Positions 61,687 through 64,000 of a DNA stretch of 64,000 nt are shown here, in pieces. The translations under genes and the position numbers were made by a program. Numbering within the stretch: position 1 is the stretch's first letter; the number at the start of each line of letters is the position of its first letter. The notes below the pieces were generated by a model that was not told where the DNA came from, did not search any database, and saw only the letters and a program-made list of their open reading frames with translations. This DNA is from Streptococcaceae bacterium AF54-32pH5A (lineage in GTDB: Bacteria > Bacillota > Bacilli > Lactobacillales > Streptococcaceae): positions 744,001 through 808,000 of the forward strand of contig JAQDAD010000001.1 in NCBI GenBank assembly GCA_027682205.1, given 5' to 3'.

Positions 61687-62360
61687 TTAACAGATAGATA
61701 AGATTATCGTTAATATCATGGTCGCATCAACTACTTCAATGACCTTGAGAATCAAACTAAGCATATGATAAGAAAAGGCCAAATAGAGGAAGGCAAAAAT
61801 TACAGGAAGAAGGAAAACGGTCAAGATTTGCTTGTTAATGGTTTGCTTGATCTGCTTTTGATCAGGACCTACCTTTTTCAAGATGATAAAGCGTTCGTGG
61901 TCTTCATATCCCTCAGAGATTTGTTTATAGTGGATAATTAATACTGCACCAACCATAAAAATAATAAATAGGAAGAGACCGATAAAGAAGAACGCACCAA
62001 AAATCTCATTGATTTGCTCACTGGTACTTGCTCGAACAGAGCCGTAAACAAGACTAGCCTGATCTTCAAGAGGCAATATCGATTTATTAAGATGGTCTGG
62101 ATAATCATCAGCTAGTTTCAACTGTCCCTCTTTGCTTACAGTCACATCCATCCCACCAGCGAGTTCACTAGTAATTTCTGCATTTTGATGTTGAACCCAG
62201 TTCTTAGGAAGGATTGAAGATTGAATACGACTAGATAATTATAGTCTGATGTTAAAAGAATAGCTTGATTTTGTAGATGACCTTTCACAAAGTCTGGTTG
62301 ATTTTTATTTTTTAACCGGAAACGCCCAAGCAAATAATCTACTAGGATACACAGTTAAAG
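61687..62360 (-). pseudogene. Decayed BceB-type ABC transporter permease
   Basis: Two frames together read DYLLGRFRLKNKNQPDF...LLTSDYNYL | SSRIQSSILPKNWVQHQ...GGMDVTVSKEG, with a frameshift near 62235-62242. They then run into membrane helices (FGAFFFIGLFLFIIFMVGAVLIIHYKQI, EDHERFIILKKVGPDQKQIKQTI), which is the second half of a BceB/VraG-type FtsX permease. The first half with its extracytoplasmic domain start and the last helix with the C-terminal tail are missing. A stop (TAA near 62358) and the terminator of the kinase operon lie upstream. BceB partners BceS-like kinases, and one lies next to it. Clearly inactive. Confidence 0.85.
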
Positions 62361-62393
62361 ATAAAAAAGCCCAGTTGTCTTATCTTGGGCTCC
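62361..62393 (-). terminator. Terminator of the two-component operon
   Basis: AGCCCAAG / CTGGGCT hairpin followed by TTTTTTATC on the minus strand, 13 bases beyond the kinase stop. Confidence 0.9.
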
Positions 62394-62405
62394 TATCTAT
62401 TATGC

Positions 62406-63380
62406 TCACTCAATTCTCAGATTCATATCGGCAAACTTGATTCTTACTGTCGTTCCTGTCCCGACCTCAGACTCGATACGAATTTGATGGCCGAGTTCTT
62501 CAGAAATTTTCTTGGATAGGTAGAGGCCAAGTCCAGACGACTGCTGAGTCAAACGCCCATTGTAGCCTGAAAATCCTCGTTCAAAGACTCGGAGGACATC
62601 ACTGTTTTTTATCCCGATTCCCGTATCCTTGATACAGAGCTCTTGCCCTTCCATATAAATCTCCAGACCACCTTCCTTGGTGTATTTGAGGCTGTTTGAA
62701 AGAATTTGCTCAATGACGACCAACAACCACTTCTTATCGGTCACGATGGTTTTGTCTAAGTCATGTAGATTGACTGTCAGCCCTTTCTGGATAAAGAAAA
62801 GAGCGTACTTACGAACCATTTCCTTGACCAAGTCCTCCACTTGAACCTTTTCAAAGACCAAGTCATCGTGAAAACTCTCTAAACGCAAGTACTGTAAAAC
62901 CAGGTTGGTATAGGAGTCAATCTTGAAAATTTCCTGTTCCAGCTGCTGTTTGACCTCCCGATCAGAGACTTCTGCTACTAAAAGGCGACTAGCCGCAATG
63001 GGTGTCTTAATCTGGTGAACCCATAAGGTATAGTAATCAAGCAAATCCGTCAGCTTGCTTTGTGCTTCCGACTTCTTTTGATACAATTCAGATTCACGCT
63101 CTTCGAGTCTCTCTGCCAACGCACATTCCAGAGGAGACTTGGGATCTCTCTCAGCATAGAGAACTTCCTGTCGGTAAGTCCGAGCTTCTGCAAACATATC
63201 CCAAGCCAAAAATAAAACGGTCAAAAAACTACTGAGCAGCAAAAAATAAAGAAAATAAGATCCTAGACTAGCAAACAGAAACTGAAAGAGAAGAACAAGA
63301 AATCCCAACGAAAAAATATAGACAAAGATGCGACTACGAGAGCGCAGATAGGCTAGAAAAAATGGTTTCCAATCAAGCAT
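62406..63380 (-). CDS. BceS-like intramembrane-sensing histidine kinase
   Basis: Sensor kinase of 324 residues with two membrane helices (about 18-38 and 42-60) and almost no outer loop. A coiled segment rich in Glu and Arg (85-110) precedes the phospho-acceptor His122 in LWVHQIKTPIAASRLL. The N box (EQILSNSLKYT), G1 (KDTGIGI), F (FERGF) and G2 (SSGLGLYLS) boxes are intact. Such kinases do not sense peptides themselves but read a BceAB transporter; the nearby BceB-like gene is broken, so the partner must be elsewhere. By position next to thrS it seems to be pneumococcal HK01 (TCS01). Overlaps the regulator gene by eight bases. Confidence 0.9.
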   Translation of the reverse strand: MLDWKPFFLAYLRSRSRIFVYIFSLGFLVLLFQFLFASLGSYFLYFLLLSSFLTVLFLAWDMFAEARTYRQEVLYAERDPKSPLECALAERLEERESELYQKKSEAQSKLTDLLDYYTLWVHQIKTPIAASRLLVAEVSDREVKQQLEQEIFKIDSYTNLVLQYLRLESFHDDLVFEKVQVEDLVKEMVRKYALFFIQKGLTVNLHDLDKTIVTDKKWLLVVIEQILSNSLKYTKEGGLEIYMEGQELCIKDTGIGIKNSDVLRVFERGFSGYNGRLTQQSSGLGLYLSKKISEELGHQIRIESEVGTGTTVRIKFADMNLRIE

Positions 63381-64000
63381 GTTTCAGTCCGTATCCTATC
63401 CCTTTCTTGGTTTCGATAAAGCCTGCCAAGCCTTGTTCCTCTAGCTTTTTGCGCAAACGAGCAACATTGACAGACAGAGTATTGTCGTCGATGAAAAAGT
63501 CGCTGTTCCAGAGTTCCCGCATCAGATCATCGCGCGTCACGATATTGCCCGCATGTTCAAACAAAACCCGCAAAATTTGAAATTCATTCTTGGTTAAACT
63601 CAGGACTTCACCCTGATAGTGCAGGTCCATAGACTTGGTATTGAGAATGACACCTGCATACTCTAGCAAACTTTCATCCCGCCCAAATTCATAGGAGCGG
63701 CGCAATAAGCCCTGAACCTTGGCAAGGAGGACCTGCTGGTCAAAAGGCTTGGTTACAAAGTCATCCGCTCCCATATTGATCGCCATGACGATATCCATAG
63801 CCTGATCTCTCGAAGACAGAAACATGATAGGCACCTTGGAAATCTTGCGAATCTCCTGGCACCAGTGATAACCATTAAAAAGAGGCAGACCAATATCCAT
63901 GAGGACCAGATGAGGCTCCGACTGGACAAATAAACTCAGCACTTCCATAAAGTCTTCTACCAAAACGACTTCAAAGCCCCACTCAGAGAGCAATTTCCCA
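63373..64000 (-). CDS. OmpR-family response regulator (5' part outside the window)
   Basis: Response regulator missing its first few residues, which lie beyond the right edge. Receiver features are the phospho-acceptor Asp in HLVLMDIGLPLFNGYHW, Ser/Thr in MFLSSRD and Lys in FVTKPFDQQ. The C-terminal OmpR/PhoB winged helix has LTKNEFQILRVLFEHAGNIVTRDDLMRELW and NTLSVNVARLRKKL, ending in GIGYGLKHA. First gene of the pair with the BceS-like kinase (eight-base overlap). By gene position it seems to be RR01 of pneumococcus (TCS01). Confidence 0.9.
   Translation of the reverse strand, partial: GKLLSEWGFEVVLVEDFMEVLSLFVQSEPHLVLMDIGLPLFNGYHWCQEIRKISKVPIMFLSSRDQAMDIVMAINMGADDFVTKPFDQQVLLAKVQGLLRRSYEFGRDESLLEYAGVILNTKSMDLHYQGEVLSLTKNEFQILRVLFEHAGNIVTRDDLMRELWNSDFFIDDNTLSVNVARLRKKLEEQGLAGFIETKKGIGYGLKHA

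Overview
The window looks like the chromosome of a mitis-group Streptococcus (S. mitis, S. oralis or S. pneumoniae type). The evidence is low GC, AGGAGG-type ribosome binding sites, TTGACA/TATAAT and extended TGnTATAAT promoters, and many proteins that I recognise as close to pneumococcal ones (Vex1, PncA, CodY, MurT/GatD, Dpr, LdcB, RNase J2, ThrS, a BceS-like kinase). I see no rRNA, CRISPR array, intact insertion sequence, prophage or plasmid replication gene. There is one tRNA.

Layout. 1-1.1 kb: the 5' part of vex1, a decayed gene relic and tRNA-Leu(UAA). 1.2-4.4 kb: pncA, codY and the DEAD-box helicase cshA, with a candidate small RNA between codY and cshA. 4.7-10.9 kb (+ strand): an RclA-like flavoprotein, an unknown membrane-anchored protein, the murT-gatD lipid II amidation operon and pepQ. 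10.9-15.2 kb (-): an ECF S component, a ThiD/PdxK-family kinase, truA, an MFS exporter, a Pr6Pr-like membrane protein and PhnA. 15.4-23.5 kb (-): dpr, a heterodimeric ABC exporter, tpiA, dnaD, metA, apt and a GNAT pseudogene. 23.6-41.6 kb (-): rplK-rplA, ldcB, HIT, M42 peptidase, brnQ, rhodanese, ProX-like, UDG-like, pepV, nitroreductase, a lipoprotein, phosphoesterase-uvrC, matrixin-like protease, estA, RNase J2 and recJ. 41.8-44.7 kb (+): a polar amino acid ABC transporter operon.

44.7-54.2 kb is the accessory part. It is AT-rich, bounded by two near-identical hairpin terminators, and full of acetyltransferases and transfer-type genes: AAC(3)-like, alpha/beta hydrolase, three GNATs, a Cys-rich unknown, an AbrB-ABC-permease operon, a ROK regulator beside a frameshifted MFS gene, a VOC protein and a nucleotidyltransferase. 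54.5-64 kb: YdcF, Rrf2, a second phosphoesterase, two small membrane proteins around a threonine T-box, thrS, a DUF389 protein, a decayed BceB-type permease, and a BceS-like kinase with the 5'-truncated gene of its response regulator.

Themes. CodY (amino-acid sensing), MET-box-like sites at metA, brnQ, pepQ/pepV, the M42 peptidase and the amino acid transporter together serve peptide and amino acid supply. MurT/GatD and LdcB act on the peptidoglycan stem peptide. CshA and RNase J2 act in RNA turnover. Best leads for new biology: the codY-cshA intergenic small RNA, the apparently leaderless murT-gatD message, the T-box reading into a small membrane protein before thrS, and relics of one Cys-rich gene family at two separate places. 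Comparisons with pneumococcal gene order are from memory.
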